Positions 44,023 to 52,502 are shown, counted from the stretch's first letter. The stretch: 64,000 bases of DNA from Bathynomus jamesi (GCA_023014485.1 JAJOZX010012270.1:44830-108829), one strand, 5' to 3'. Translations and numbers: made by a program. Notes: generated by a model not told the origin, from the sequence alone.

Positions 44023-44513
44023 TTTAAAATGTTTTTACTGCTTTTACTTTACAATGTTTCATTACAATATACTGAATTTACTTTTCAAATAAAGTATTTT
44101 AATGATCTAAGTTTTATTTTCTTACTATCTTCCAAAGCTTAGTTTAAATTGTCAAATTTTCGCCTGCTGGATATTTTCGCATAAACTATAGACAACGCGA
44201 AAATTTCCTGCAGGCGAACATTTCACATTCACTAGTATATAAAAAGTTCTATTGTAGTAGCTGTTCATATAGATTTGCAGTAATCATAATGGAACCTTAT
44301 TACTGTATAAGACTAGTAAACTACATGGAGTTCAAAGCTGTTCACGATCATATTAATTGTTTATCGTTATGAACATAGACTTGTGATCTTTTCCGTTTCG
44401 GAGCTAGCAGCGAATTTTAATGAAAATCGGTATACTAATGTAGTTTTGGTCACTGATTTTAAAAATAACTTTTTTTTTTGGAGAAATGAAAAACAAACAT
44501 GTCAGAGCACTTC

Positions 44514-45013
44514 GATCACTTTAACATATTGCTTCCCAGGAACCTCTCTTTAACATATTGCTTCCCAGTGTATATCACTTTAACATATTGCTTCCCAAAA
44601 ATAGACATTACACAACTAATTACAGTTACATTACAATAGTTTATAATATTTAGAGATTAGCTACTTGAGAAAATGTAAATTTATGGACAACTTATTATGC
44701 TTTGCCATTTTTTGTGAATGTAAAATATTTGGATCACTTGAAGATCAGGGCCTTATAAGGCTAACTAACGAAAATATCACGACCTAACCTAACCAATCGT
44801 TAGGTCAACTGTACGCCCGTGACGATTGGTTAGGGTAGGTCTTGATATTTTTGTTAGTTAGCCTAGATTACCAACCTCTTTCTAACCAACCAACCTTTCT
44901 CTTTTTAACATATTGCTTCCCAGTGTTAATCACTTTAACATATTGCTTCCCAGGAGGGATCACTTTAACATATTGCTTCCCGAATGCTTGGGAAGCAATA
45001 TGTTAAAGTGATC
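44514..45013. mobile_element. Iterated-motif element 'E2'
   Basis: The motif GATCACTTTAACATATTGCT (continuing TCCCAG) occurs three times in direct orientation near the left end (44519, 44548 and 44577), three times near the right (44901, 44933 and 44961), and once inverted at the right terminus (44988-45012). Flanks share AGCACTT on both sides (imperfect 7-8-bp duplication), and the element interrupts the arm of another repeat. A palindrome-family unit (44763-44871) is nested inside. No transposase seen. Confidence 0.6.
44763..44871. repeat. Palindrome-family unit 'P'
   Basis: Imperfect 109-bp palindrome with GGCTAACTAACGAAAATATC at one end and its inverse at the other, centred on CCAATCGTTAGG...CGATTGGTTAGG. 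Related units occur at 11116-11188, 45037-45092 and 48434-48600. Confidence 0.75.
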
Positions 45014-45091
45014 CGAGCACTTTAAATAATTAATGTGTTTTTAACGAAAATATCATGAATTAACCTAACCAATCGTCAAGGGCGTAAAGTT

Positions 45092-45191
45092 GACCTAACC
45101 TGGCATTCAAATGACCTAACCTGGCATTCAATTGACCTAACCGGGCATTCAACTAACCTAACCGGGCATTCAATTGACCTAACTGGGCATT
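45092..45191. repeat. Tandem array of a 20-bp unit
   Basis: Five direct copies of approximately GACCTAACCTGGCATTCAAT, directly following a half palindrome-P unit. The same unit occurs as an inverted pair at the edges of the P unit at 48.43-48.60 kb. Confidence 0.8.
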
Positions 45192-45345
45192 TATTCTTGA
45201 TTTTTTTTCCTGCTACTTTTACAGATCTGCCGGGATCCTTCAAAAAACGTATTCTTCGTAAAGTTGCACTTTTTACCGTTTGACCGACGCTTTTGGCAAC
45301 GAAAGAACTAGGTATTTTTATCAAAGGAACACACTTTCCCACACT
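45192..45345 (-). other. Small Cys-containing coding-like segment
   Basis: The minus strand, from about 45355, reads Met-Lys-Lys-Cys-Ser-Lys-Cys-Gly-Lys-Val-Cys in one frame, continuing after a shift as a basic stretch with Ser-Val-Gly-Gln-Thr-Val-Lys-Ser and Asp-Pro-Gly-Arg-Ser-Val. The CxxC start recalls a zinc ribbon. It lies inside the foldback element and could be a remnant of its own gene. The family is not recognised. The Cys-Pro/Gln-Val-Arg repeats at the end of the open frame come from translating the 20-bp array. Confidence 0.25.
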
Positions 45346-45762
45346 TAGAGCACTTTTTCATAAACAGTAGCAGTTTGTGACTCTAGCTAAATTTAACACA
45401 ATCCTCTGTAACTAGTTTAAGCTAGTTAAAACATATATTAATTATTTAAAGTGCTCTAGCATGTTTGTTTTTCATTTCTCCAAAAAAAGAAAGTTTTTTT
45501 GAAATCAGTAACCAAAACTACATTAGTATACCGATTTTCATTCAAATTCCCTGCTAACCCCCAAACGGAGAAGACCCCAGACTTGGACTTGGTTGTCACC
45601 CCTCCACCCGACTTTCCCCCAGTTGGAGTACGTTGACTAACACTGCGCTGCTGCCACATATACGGATCGCCTGTGATGCGAGGAACTTTATATATGCGGG
45701 CAACTGTACAATAAATGTGTAATAAATAAATTTTCCAACTGTAATGCGACTTTTCGAACACC

Positions 45763-45798
<36 letters not shown>

Positions 45799-45889
45799 GG
45801 TGTCCCATAAGTCCGGCATCATAGGAGAAATTCATATTTTTCTATTTCTACAAACCATAATTCATATTTTTCTCTTTCTACAGGCCATA

Positions 45890-46987
45890 ATGTCTGTGAG
45901 CAAGGAAGAACGAATCCAGATAATTCTACTCATAGGAAATTTAACAGACTGCATCCAGACCGCGAGCCAATAACACAGAGTTGTGTTATAATAATGTTAT
46001 AATGTTATAATGTTTCAGACCAACAAAGACCCTAGGATCCACTCATGGCTGGTCTACCTAACTGTGTTCGTAATCGTGTATTGTGTATGTCCTCCGTGGT
46101 GGCGGAGGGGACCTACAATTTTACGTGGGTTCCGAACCACAAGAACATAAGAAATTCATGTAAAACTGCCGGTAAATTGGCAACGACCAATTTTTACGAA
46201 ACTAAATAATTATCAATTTAAAAATAATTAATTATCGATTTAAAACTAAGGAGAGAATCTCTCGATCCAGAGGATCAAGTCATAATAAACTACTATCCAC
46301 AAATATGTTACACCCTATATCTATTTATAACGGACATGCAAATATATCAGATCCAAAGAATCCAGTCAATTTCATTACGGTATCCATCAAGTTACGGTCC
46401 ATATCAATTGCGGACCAAGTCAAAATTTACAACCATATACATTACAATATATACACTTACGAGGAAAAGTGTAGTTGTGGCTGTAAAGACTGTACAGGAA
46501 TGTAGAAATGTGTGTGCACCCATTATGGGTCTCCCATTTAAAGGTGTTTGTGGGGCAAGTGAAGATCATGAGTTTTTCAATACCTCACAGTACTATGGGG
46601 GCACCGCTCGGCAGAGGAATCTCTTTAAATGGGTGTGTAAGGACAGAGAGTGAGCAACAGAGTGTTAGCAGACTTGTTGCAAAGTTTAAGGAAACAGGAT
46701 CCGTAGAAGATAAACCACGCAGTGGACCTTCAAGGAGGTCCACTGACGATGATACAGCGACTGCTATCCTGGCTCATTTTAATAGAAGTCCCAATAAGTC
46801 TCTTTGGCGATTGTCCGCCGAGACAGGAGTGTCGAAAAGTAGCATCTATCGCATTCTTCAGGCTCACAAATGGCATCCATATAAACTTCAGATCCTACAG
46901 AAATTAAGCGAAGATGATCCCGACCGGTGGATGGAATTTTGTGAATGGGCTACTGAACAATACATATTGAGCACGTTCTGTAAATAA
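45890..46987 (+). pseudogene. Mariner-like transposase fragments (broken)
   Basis: The first piece (45890-46000) starts Met-Ser-Val-Ser-Lys-Glu-Glu-Arg and, after a frameshift, reads Phe-Asn-Arg-Leu-His-Pro-Asp-Arg-Glu-Pro-Ile. After the R1 insertion a second piece (46650-46987) reads Ser-Arg-Leu-Val-Ala-Lys-Phe-Lys-Glu-Thr-Gly-Ser-Val, Lys-Ser-Ser-Ile-Tyr-Arg-Ile-Leu and Glu-Asp-Asp-Pro-Asp-Arg. This covers the bipartite helix-turn-helix domain. The catalytic domain is deleted: the frame ends at a TAA just before the 3' terminal repeat. Confidence 0.8.
46010..46650 (+). repeat. Dispersed repeat 'R1' (copy 1)
   Basis: Matches the reverse complement of 63410-64000 over nearly its whole length. 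It starts with ATAATGTT iterations (46000-46015) and ends near GTGTAAGGACAGAGAGT. A frame (46305-46505) encodes Glu-Lys-Cys-Ser-Cys-Gly-Cys-Lys-Asp-Cys-Thr, also kept in copy 2, so the repeat may have coding origin. Not recognised. Confidence 0.75.
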
Positions 46988-47189
46988 AAGCTTTTGTTTT
47001 GACTTTTTTTATTATTTTTCCTATGATGCCGGAATTATGGGACACCCTGTATATATATATATATATATATACAGTCGCATTGTGCGTAGGTCGTTTATTT
47101 ACACAAGCTCGGTCGAGTAGGCTGTATATTTATACAGCTGATGTAAAAATCCAAGAAACAAATTCTCTCTCTCTATCTTTAGCTTGTTA

Positions 47190-47780
47190 ACCTTGTTGCT
47201 GTTCCGTGCGTTGGTTTCTCTTCGCAAAAAGGTCAAGCTGATGGCCCCGCCCCTAGGTCTGGCTTGGTGGAGGAGCGAGTTGCTTTCCTGCGCCTCCACC
47301 GTACATAGCCAGGTACACCCTGCTCATCTGGTACCGTCCTGAGCCATGCATCTAGTCTTCTCTTGAAGACTTCAACTTTGACCCCTGTAACGTTTCTGAG
47401 GTCCTTTGGAAGCTGGTTAAAAAGTCTTGGACCCCTGACAACCAAGCTATTTTCCTTCAGTGGTGAGGAGGTCCCTTGCCTGGCCTTTAATGTGGGAACA
47501 CTACACATTCTGCCTTTCCTATTTCCCAGTGTTGTTTGAATGGTAATTGGGTTTAGTTTGAGGTTTGGGACCAGTTTTTCGATCATTTTCCATATGTAGA
47601 TTATGGTGTACCTCTCTTCTTCTTTCCAGGGAGTACAGATTTAGTTTACGTAGTCTTTCCCAGTAGTTGAGTTCTTTGCAGCCATCATTCTTGGCTGTGA
47701 AATGTCTCTGCGTTTCTTCTAGTTTATTAGTTTCTTCCTTTTTATATGGGGTCGTCAAAACTGAGCAGTATTCAAGTTTT

Positions 47781-47785
<5 letters not shown>
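47190..47785 (-). pseudogene. LINE 'B' reverse transcriptase 3' end
   Basis: The minus strand encodes the C-terminal domain seen at 57.36-57.91 kb: Tyr-Lys-Lys-Glu-Glu-Thr-Asn-Lys-Leu-Glu-Glu-Thr-Gln-Arg, Leu-Asn-Leu-Tyr-Ser-Leu-Glu-Arg-Arg-Arg-Glu, and Phe-Lys-Arg-Arg-Leu-Asp-Ala-Trp-Leu. A frameshift lies near 47600. 5' truncation coincides with a (TA)n tract at 47782. The 3' UTR ends near 47185. Confidence 0.8.

Positions 47786-47849
<64 letters not shown>
47782..47849. repeat. (TA)n microsatellite
   Basis: About 68 bp at the truncation point of the LINE B fragment. Confidence 0.95.
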
Positions 47850-47851
<2 letters not shown>

Positions 47852-48090
47852 TTGAAGGTAATTTTAAAGAATTCGGATATTGCTCGTTTATTTTAAACTG
47901 AAGTACGAAATTTTTTGCAGGAGATGATTGCATGTTATGCGGGTATAAAACCAGTAAATATCATTTGCTTATTCATCTTACAGAGCAATCCATAATGAAA
48001 CACGAGAACTATTCATTTTTTTGCTATGCCTCAATAAATATAAAACAATAATCATAATTTTAGTCTTCTAGTTCATTTAATAAATATTTC
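47850..48090. other. Flank of E1, no gene recognised
   Basis: AT-rich sequence. Part of it (the AGTCTTCTAGTTCATTTAAT region near 48062) recurs near 49210. Confidence 0.5.
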
Positions 48091-48205
48091 GGAGCAATCC
48101 AAGAATAAGCACCCCAAAGTCCCCAATCCAAGAAAAAGCACCCCAGTTAGATCCCAATCCAAGACACAGAACTCCAGTTCAACCTCATTACAAATTAAAT
48201 GATTT

Positions 48206-48350
48206 TAGCATCAACATTCCTCGAAAACTTTTTCCAGATCATTGCTTGATCGCACTTAGCACACAGCATCACTTTTTTAATAAGATTTTTTCCCTTCCAC
48301 CAATTTATTACTGGCAATGGATCTTCAACGAATAATGGTAACACTTCAGT
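48206..48350 (-). pseudogene. Zinc-ribbon-like coding remnant in E1
   Basis: One minus-strand frame, open for about 50 residues, reads Leu-Pro-Val-Ile-Asn-Trp-Trp ... Leu-Cys-Ala-Lys-Cys-Asp-Gln-Ala-Met-Ile-Trp, ending at TAA near 48198. Cys-x2-Cys-x3-Met after a helical lead is the pattern at the start of Merlin/ISXO2-type transposases. No catalytic region remains, so assignment is tentative. Confidence 0.3.
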
Positions 48351-48433
48351 TTGAAGTGCTACCATTATTATAGGATGTTTATTCTTGGATTGCTCCTATA
48401 TATATATTGAAACCTACGATAAAATTATTGGAT

Positions 48434-48600
48434 GCCCGGTTAGGTTAATTGAATGCTAGGTTAAGTAAACTGTACGCCATTGCCGATTGGTTAGGTTAAG
48501 GCGTGATATTTTCATTAAAACTAACGAAAATATCACGACTTAATCTAACCAATCGTCAAGGCCGTACAATTAACCTAACCGGGCATTCAATTAACCATTT
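48434..48600. repeat. Palindrome-family unit 'P' with flanking 20-bp units
   Basis: Arms read from GGTTAATTGAATGC-like to CGATTGGTTAGGTTAAGGCG and back in inverted order, meeting at ATTTTCATTAAAACTAACGAAAATAT near 48513. The total palindrome is about 165 bp. Confidence 0.75.
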
Positions 48601-48814
48601 TAGAGCATTTAACTCCATTTTAACTCCATTTTAGAGCAATCCAAGAATAAGCACCCTCGTTCGACCCCAATCCAAGAGAAAGCACCCTAAATTGATTTGG
48701 GGTGCTTATTCTTGGATTGCTCCAATATTTCAAAATATCAAAAACTTTTACAGAAAACTGGTACATTATTTCCAATTTTTAATGGCAAGTGTTGAAATAG
48801 TATATAACCTTGGT

Positions 48815-49106
48815 TAACCTTTGTTTTTTACTTCCGCCCGAATTGTTCATTCTCACGAAGGTCAAGCTTGTCGCTCAACTTTATAGACTTACAGTTTAAC
48901 GTGGAATCCGAACCACGCCCCACCAGCAGCCCAGCGTCTTAACCACTAGGCTATCCAGTGTACCCTTTATCTACCAACCAATTTTTTTTATTGTGTGGAA
49001 AGATGAACAGCTGGGTTTTGCTGCGGCCACCTGCCGTAACCATGTCTCGATCCCGGGGCCGATGGATTCGTAGTTAGCGACGCTAACCACTACACCACCG
49101 AGGCGC
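48815..49106 (-). mobile_element. Dimeric tRNA-derived SINE (copy 2)
   Basis: Same organisation as 40966-41306. On the minus strand: GCCTCGGTGGTGTAGTGGTT, then CCCGGGATCGAGACATGG, a second tRNA-like unit with TAGCCTAGTGGTTAAG and GGTTCGGATTCC, then the LINE-like tail AAGCTTGACCTTCGTGAGAA and GGTTAACC at the end. No insertion in this copy. Confidence 0.75.
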
Positions 49107-49604
49107 ATGTATAACACAAAAGAATAATCAAATATTTACTAACGATGCGAGAGAAGTGAATTTATTATTTTGCTGTGCCTCAATAAATATAAAGCAATAA
49201 TCATTATTTTAGTCTTCTGAGTTCATATTTAGGTGCAAAATTTTAATGTTTATTTTTTAAATAAAAGTATACTGATAGTATTTCGAGAACGTTTCTAAAC
49301 ATGTTCACTATCAGTCGAAGGGGCCAGAAAAGTACCAAACTTTATCAATACTGTATTTGTATTTCTAAATTGTTTCTTAACTTGTTTGCTGGAATTGAGA
49401 TAAATTTACATATGGCTTTACTAAGGAATTAATATATTTTCAAACTTCAAAAAATTACAGGTAATAACACCTAATGTATGAATTAATTTCTCTTTGTCTA
49501 ATGGTGCTAAAGACTTTTGCAATGTGCAAAGAAAATCTGTATTATGAAAATAAGCGATTATGAGAATATTAGGAATGCACACAGACAAACACACTGTATA
49601 TATA
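49107..49604. other. No gene recognised
   Basis: AT-rich flank of the following mariner element. Confidence 0.5.
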
Positions 49605-51224
49605 CAGGGTGTTTCATAATGGATGGATTCAGGACCTGAAAACAATGAAAAAAGCTTATATAAACATATGCTTGAAATCGCTTTGTTTCCGAGTTACAGC
49701 CCGGTTTGTGTTCAAGCAATTATTTCTGCAAACTGTTTACAAATACTGCTTGCCAACAATGTTTGTGAGTGTGTACTAGACTTATTTCATGTATGGCCTT
49801 GCCGATTGTAATGTTTCGTACACTCTATGACATGTTTCAATGTCGTTGAGTGTAGAGCCATCAGTCAGTCAGAGGTGCATCACGGTGTTTCACTGTTCGT
49901 ATTCGTAACTTCTTACCTTGAATAAGTGCAGTCCAGTGAAAAAAAAAGCCTTAAAATTTTTGCGCTATTCAGTGACAGTGTGCATTTGAAGTGAGAATGG
50001 AGGCTTATTCAAACAGAGAAATGGCAGACACGCATTTCGTGTATGGACTTGCCGAGTGTAATGCGGCCGCAGCAAGACGTCTGTATGCGGAAAGGTTTCC
50101 GAAGCGCCGTCTGCCACATAAGAAGACCTTTCAGAGAATAGATGAGCGTCTTGGTGATACAGGATCATTCAACAAGCGAGTTTCAGATGGTGGTAGACTA
50201 ATCAGCGCCAGAACTGTTGAGTTGGAGGAGCAGGTCCTGAATCGCGTGGAGGAACATCCTGGTGTCAGCACCCGAAGGATAGCAGCAGCAGCAGAGGGTG
50301 TAAGATACACAACTGTGTGAAGAATTTTACGGGAACAACAGCTTTACCCATATTACATTCAGAGAGTACAAGACCTTACTGAAGCTGATTTCCCACCACG
50401 AGAGGCTTTTTGTACTTGATTCCTTCGACAGTGTGCTCGCGATCCTCTTTTTCTATCCTCTGTGCTGTTTTCTGATGAGGCTGCCTTCACCAGAAATGGC
50501 GTGATCAATTTTCACAACACTCATCACTGGGCCGAAGAAAATTCGCATGTCATCATCCAGTCAAGGCACCAACAACAATTTAGTGTCAATGTATGGGCAG
50601 AACTTATTGCCGACAGCTCAATCGGTCCTTTTGTTTTGCCTGAAAGATTAACAGGAGAATCCTATTCCAATTTTTTAAGGAATGATTTAAGCGATTTATT
50701 AGATGAAGTTCCTCTTGGTGCCCGACGTCGTATGTGGTTTATGCATGACGGCGCTCCTCCTCATTTTAGTCGAATAGCGAAAGACTATTTGGATGACCAT
50801 TTCCCAGATAAATGGATAGGTCGTGGAGGACCCATTGCGTGGCCTGCTCGCTCCCCGGACCTGAATCCACTCGATTTTTACCTATAAGGTCATCTGAAAT
50901 CCATCGTTTACGTGACAGCCATTGACAACGTTGAAATGCTTCACCAACGTGTAGAACAAGGATGCCAGAAAATCCGAGCAATACCTGGAATGTTTGAACG
51001 CGTCAGGCAGTCTATGACGAGGCGTGTTCAAGCGAGTAGTCAAGCGCAAGGCGGTCATTTTGAGCACTTCCTTTAAAGATAAGGAGGATACTTGCTGGAA
51101 CACATAACGGGTTGTAACTCGGAAACAAAGCGATTTCGGGCATATATTTATATAATTTTTTTTCATTGTTTTCAGGTCCTGAATCCATCCTGAAAGTGCG
51201 TCCCACATGTTATGAAACACCCTG
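49605..51224 (+). mobile_element. Mariner-like transposon, almost full length
   Basis: 1620 bp. Ends CAGGGTGTTTCATAATGGAT and ...GTTATGAAACACCCTG, with longer inverted similarity (GGAAACAAAGCGATTTC / GAAATCGCTTTGTTTCC) inside. TA lies on the left and a decayed TG on the right. Contains one transposase gene with few lesions. Confidence 0.85.
49997..51076 (+). pseudogene. Mariner-like transposase with three in-frame stops
   Basis: ATG 49997 to TAA 51074-51076, about 360 codons in a single frame. The N-terminal helix-turn-helix region includes Ala-Ala-Ala-Arg-Arg-Leu-Tyr-Ala-Glu-Arg-Phe-Pro. The second module is Val-Ser-Thr-Arg-Arg-Ile-Ala-Ala. Catalytic residues are seen as Phe-Ser-Asp-Glu-Ala, Met-His-Asp-Gly-Ala-Pro-Pro-His and Arg-Ser-Pro-Asp-Leu-Asn-Pro-Leu-Asp. 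The C terminus is 'GGHFEHFL'. In-frame stops occur near 50318, 50417 and 50885, each one base from a sense codon. All three catalytic Asp are intact. It is the least damaged transposase here, but still inactive as read. Confidence 0.85.
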
Positions 51225-51227
51225 TGT

Positions 51228-51230
51228 ATA

Positions 51231-51290
<60 letters not shown>
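51228..51290. repeat. (TA)n microsatellite
   Basis: Adjoins the right end of the mariner at 51224. Confidence 0.95.
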
Positions 51291-51292
<2 letters not shown>

Positions 51293-51544
51293 TGACTGAT
51301 GATTGTATGTTCACCTTCATCAGATTATGGAGAAGAGGAAGGCATTTACCTATACAGCATTTGTTACCAAATATCTTGGTGTGTTAGATAAAAATTTTTA
51401 TATGTTTGTTCAGATCGTTTATAGCTCAGAGACTTATTTAAGCTAATTTTGAAAATAAACATTCTTTGCAAGATTATACAATTTCATATATTTACTCTCT
51501 TTCGGGTTGTGAGATATAACTCAGGGCTTTGTCTGAAATGACTT

Positions 51545-51835
51545 GAAGACGTGCTCAATACAGTCTAACGCAAAGAATTAAAAAATCAACCAACCCAATA
51601 ATCCAAGCTATTCATCGTCCTGCCGTATGTCTTCTAAGCTATAGAATTTATGGTATGGAAACGTCTGTCTGTAGCTCCACTTAACTTCGATATTACTGTA
51701 TTATTTTTCATTAATTGCACACGTACATATTTTTATCCTTATTATGTGAATTGTCATTGTATTATTAATATTTGTCATATGGACTATGGTCTGCCAATAA
51801 ACTTTTTTATTTTTATTTTCATTTTCAAAAAATAA
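51545..51835 (+). mobile_element. LINE 'C' 3' end
   Basis: Matches the end of the minus-strand LINE C at 62.0-62.3 kb (Asn-Pro-Ile-Ile-Gln-Ala-Ile-His frame near 51594) and continues into the 3' tail ATGGACTATGGTCTGCCAAT plus TTTTCATTTTC units. 5'-truncated. Confidence 0.7.
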
Positions 51836-51992
51836 ATCTATGTTTTATCGCAAATTGGACTGTACTTTATCTCATTTGTACAAAATATTTCTAAAAAGAA
51901 CTGAATGTATCATACAAAGTTTGCTTTTAGAGACGGTTTCACTGTTCGGTGAGATAAAAACAATCTAATCCGTGTGAAGGAATTACGATAAA

Positions 51993-51998
<6 letters not shown>

Positions 51999-52060
<62 letters not shown>
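51999..52060. repeat. (TA)n microsatellite
   Basis: About 60 bp of TA repeats next to a repeat F copy. Confidence 0.95.
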
Positions 52061-52064
<4 letters not shown>

Positions 52065-52400
52065 CCTTGCATGGAACAAAGAACTCTTCCGGAAAAATTA
52101 AATCCACTATAGTCCGAAAAAGTAATGGTAAATGACAAACGCTATAATTTTTTATTTTTCATGATGTTAGCTCGACGTGTTAACGGGTCACTCGCAAAGA
52201 GGCCCCAAAAATATAGCTTCCCTCACCAGCTATCTGCAAATCAGATAGAATCCAGCTTTGGGACAGGATCATGAAAAAGAAAAAAAATTATAGTTGGTCA
52301 TTTACCATTACTTATTCGGACGATAGTGGATTTAATTTTCCCGGAAGAGTTCCTTGTTCCATGCACGGTCTGTGTGTATTATGAAAGAGCGTCAGGGGAC
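52060..52400. repeat. Repeat F, second palindromic copy
   Basis: Shares GAACTCTTCCGG, CACTATAGTCCGAA, CTCACCAGCTATCTGCAAAT and GTTCCTTGTTCCATGCACGG blocks with 26270-27075. The outer parts (52065-52150 and 52280-52380) are inverted relative to each other, so this is a smaller palindrome. Confidence 0.7.
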
Positions 52401-52415
52401 ATTCTGAGTTCAATC

Positions 52416-52418
<3 letters not shown>

Positions 52419-52499
<81 letters not shown>
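52419..52499. repeat. (TA)n microsatellite
   Basis: About 80 bp, directly at the 5' junction of LINE A. Confidence 0.95.

Positions 52500-52502
<3 letters not shown>

Larger units (their letters stand above)
41878..44324. mobile_element. Inverted-repeat element enclosing Tc1 and Tigger remnants
   Basis: Arms of about 100 bp (41878-41977 and 44226-44324) share GTTTACTAGTCTTATACAGT in inverted order. Immediately outside lie about 50-bp direct copies (41827-41875 and 44329-44375) sharing GCTGTTCACGATCATATTAA. The Tc1-like element and the Tigger-like coding remnant lie between the arms. Confidence 0.55.
44391..45573. mobile_element. Foldback-like element with ~120-bp TIRs
   Basis: Left arm 44391-44513 and right arm 45449-45573 are imperfect inverse copies (shared CCGATTTTCAT, CTACATTAGTATACCGATTT, TTTTTCATTTCTCC and CATGTTTGTTTTTC). 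The left arm is interrupted at 44513 by the iterated-motif element (44514-45013). The arm resumes as AGCACTTTAAATAATTAATG at 45014. The interior 45040-45430 holds another palindrome-family sequence and a small minus-strand frame. Confidence 0.6.
41364..45765. mobile_element. 4.4-kb element with ~215-bp TIRs, packed with nested insertions
   Basis: The left arm (41364-41580) and right arm (45555-45765) are imperfect inverted copies, with ends like CAGGGTGTTCGAAAAGTCGC, both inside (TA)n. Everything between (a MITE, a Tc1-like element, a Tigger remnant, a foldback unit and an iterated-motif element) looks inserted. No transposase of the outer element was recognised. The end sequence suggests Tc1/mariner. 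Confidence 0.65.
45796..47049 (+). mobile_element. Mariner-like transposon with internal insertion
   Basis: The ends CAGGGTGTCCCATAAGTCCG and ...GGACACCCTG abut TA in (TA)n tracts. 1254 bp in total. The first 150 bp is the parent sequence of the palindromic MITE at 4372. About 640 bp in the middle (46010-46650) is repeat R1, also found alone at 63410-64000. Confidence 0.8.
48091..48723. mobile_element. Iterated-motif element 'E1' with 8-bp target duplication
   Basis: Ends GGAGCAATCCAAGAATAAGC and its exact inverse, flanked by an exact 8-bp duplication AATATTTC (48083-48090 and 48724-48731). The left end has three direct copies of the motif (48091, about 48122, about 48152). The right end has two direct copies (48634, about 48666) plus the inverted terminal copy, and another inverted copy sits at 48373-48396. 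A minus-strand stretch (48206-48350) could encode a zinc-ribbon-like segment. A P-family palindrome (48434-48600) is nested inside. GG... ends, 8-bp duplications and a zinc ribbon would fit the Merlin/IS1016 superfamily (inference). Confidence 0.7.

Noticed and set aside
44519..45012. CRISPR-like array of regularly repeated motifs
   Set aside because: Spacing is irregular, one copy is inverted, and the setting is eukaryotic DNA inside a transposon. E1 at 48.1 kb was rejected for the same reasons.
50766..51220. Minus-strand frames over the mariner
   Set aside because: Shadows of the plus-strand transposase and its terminal repeat.
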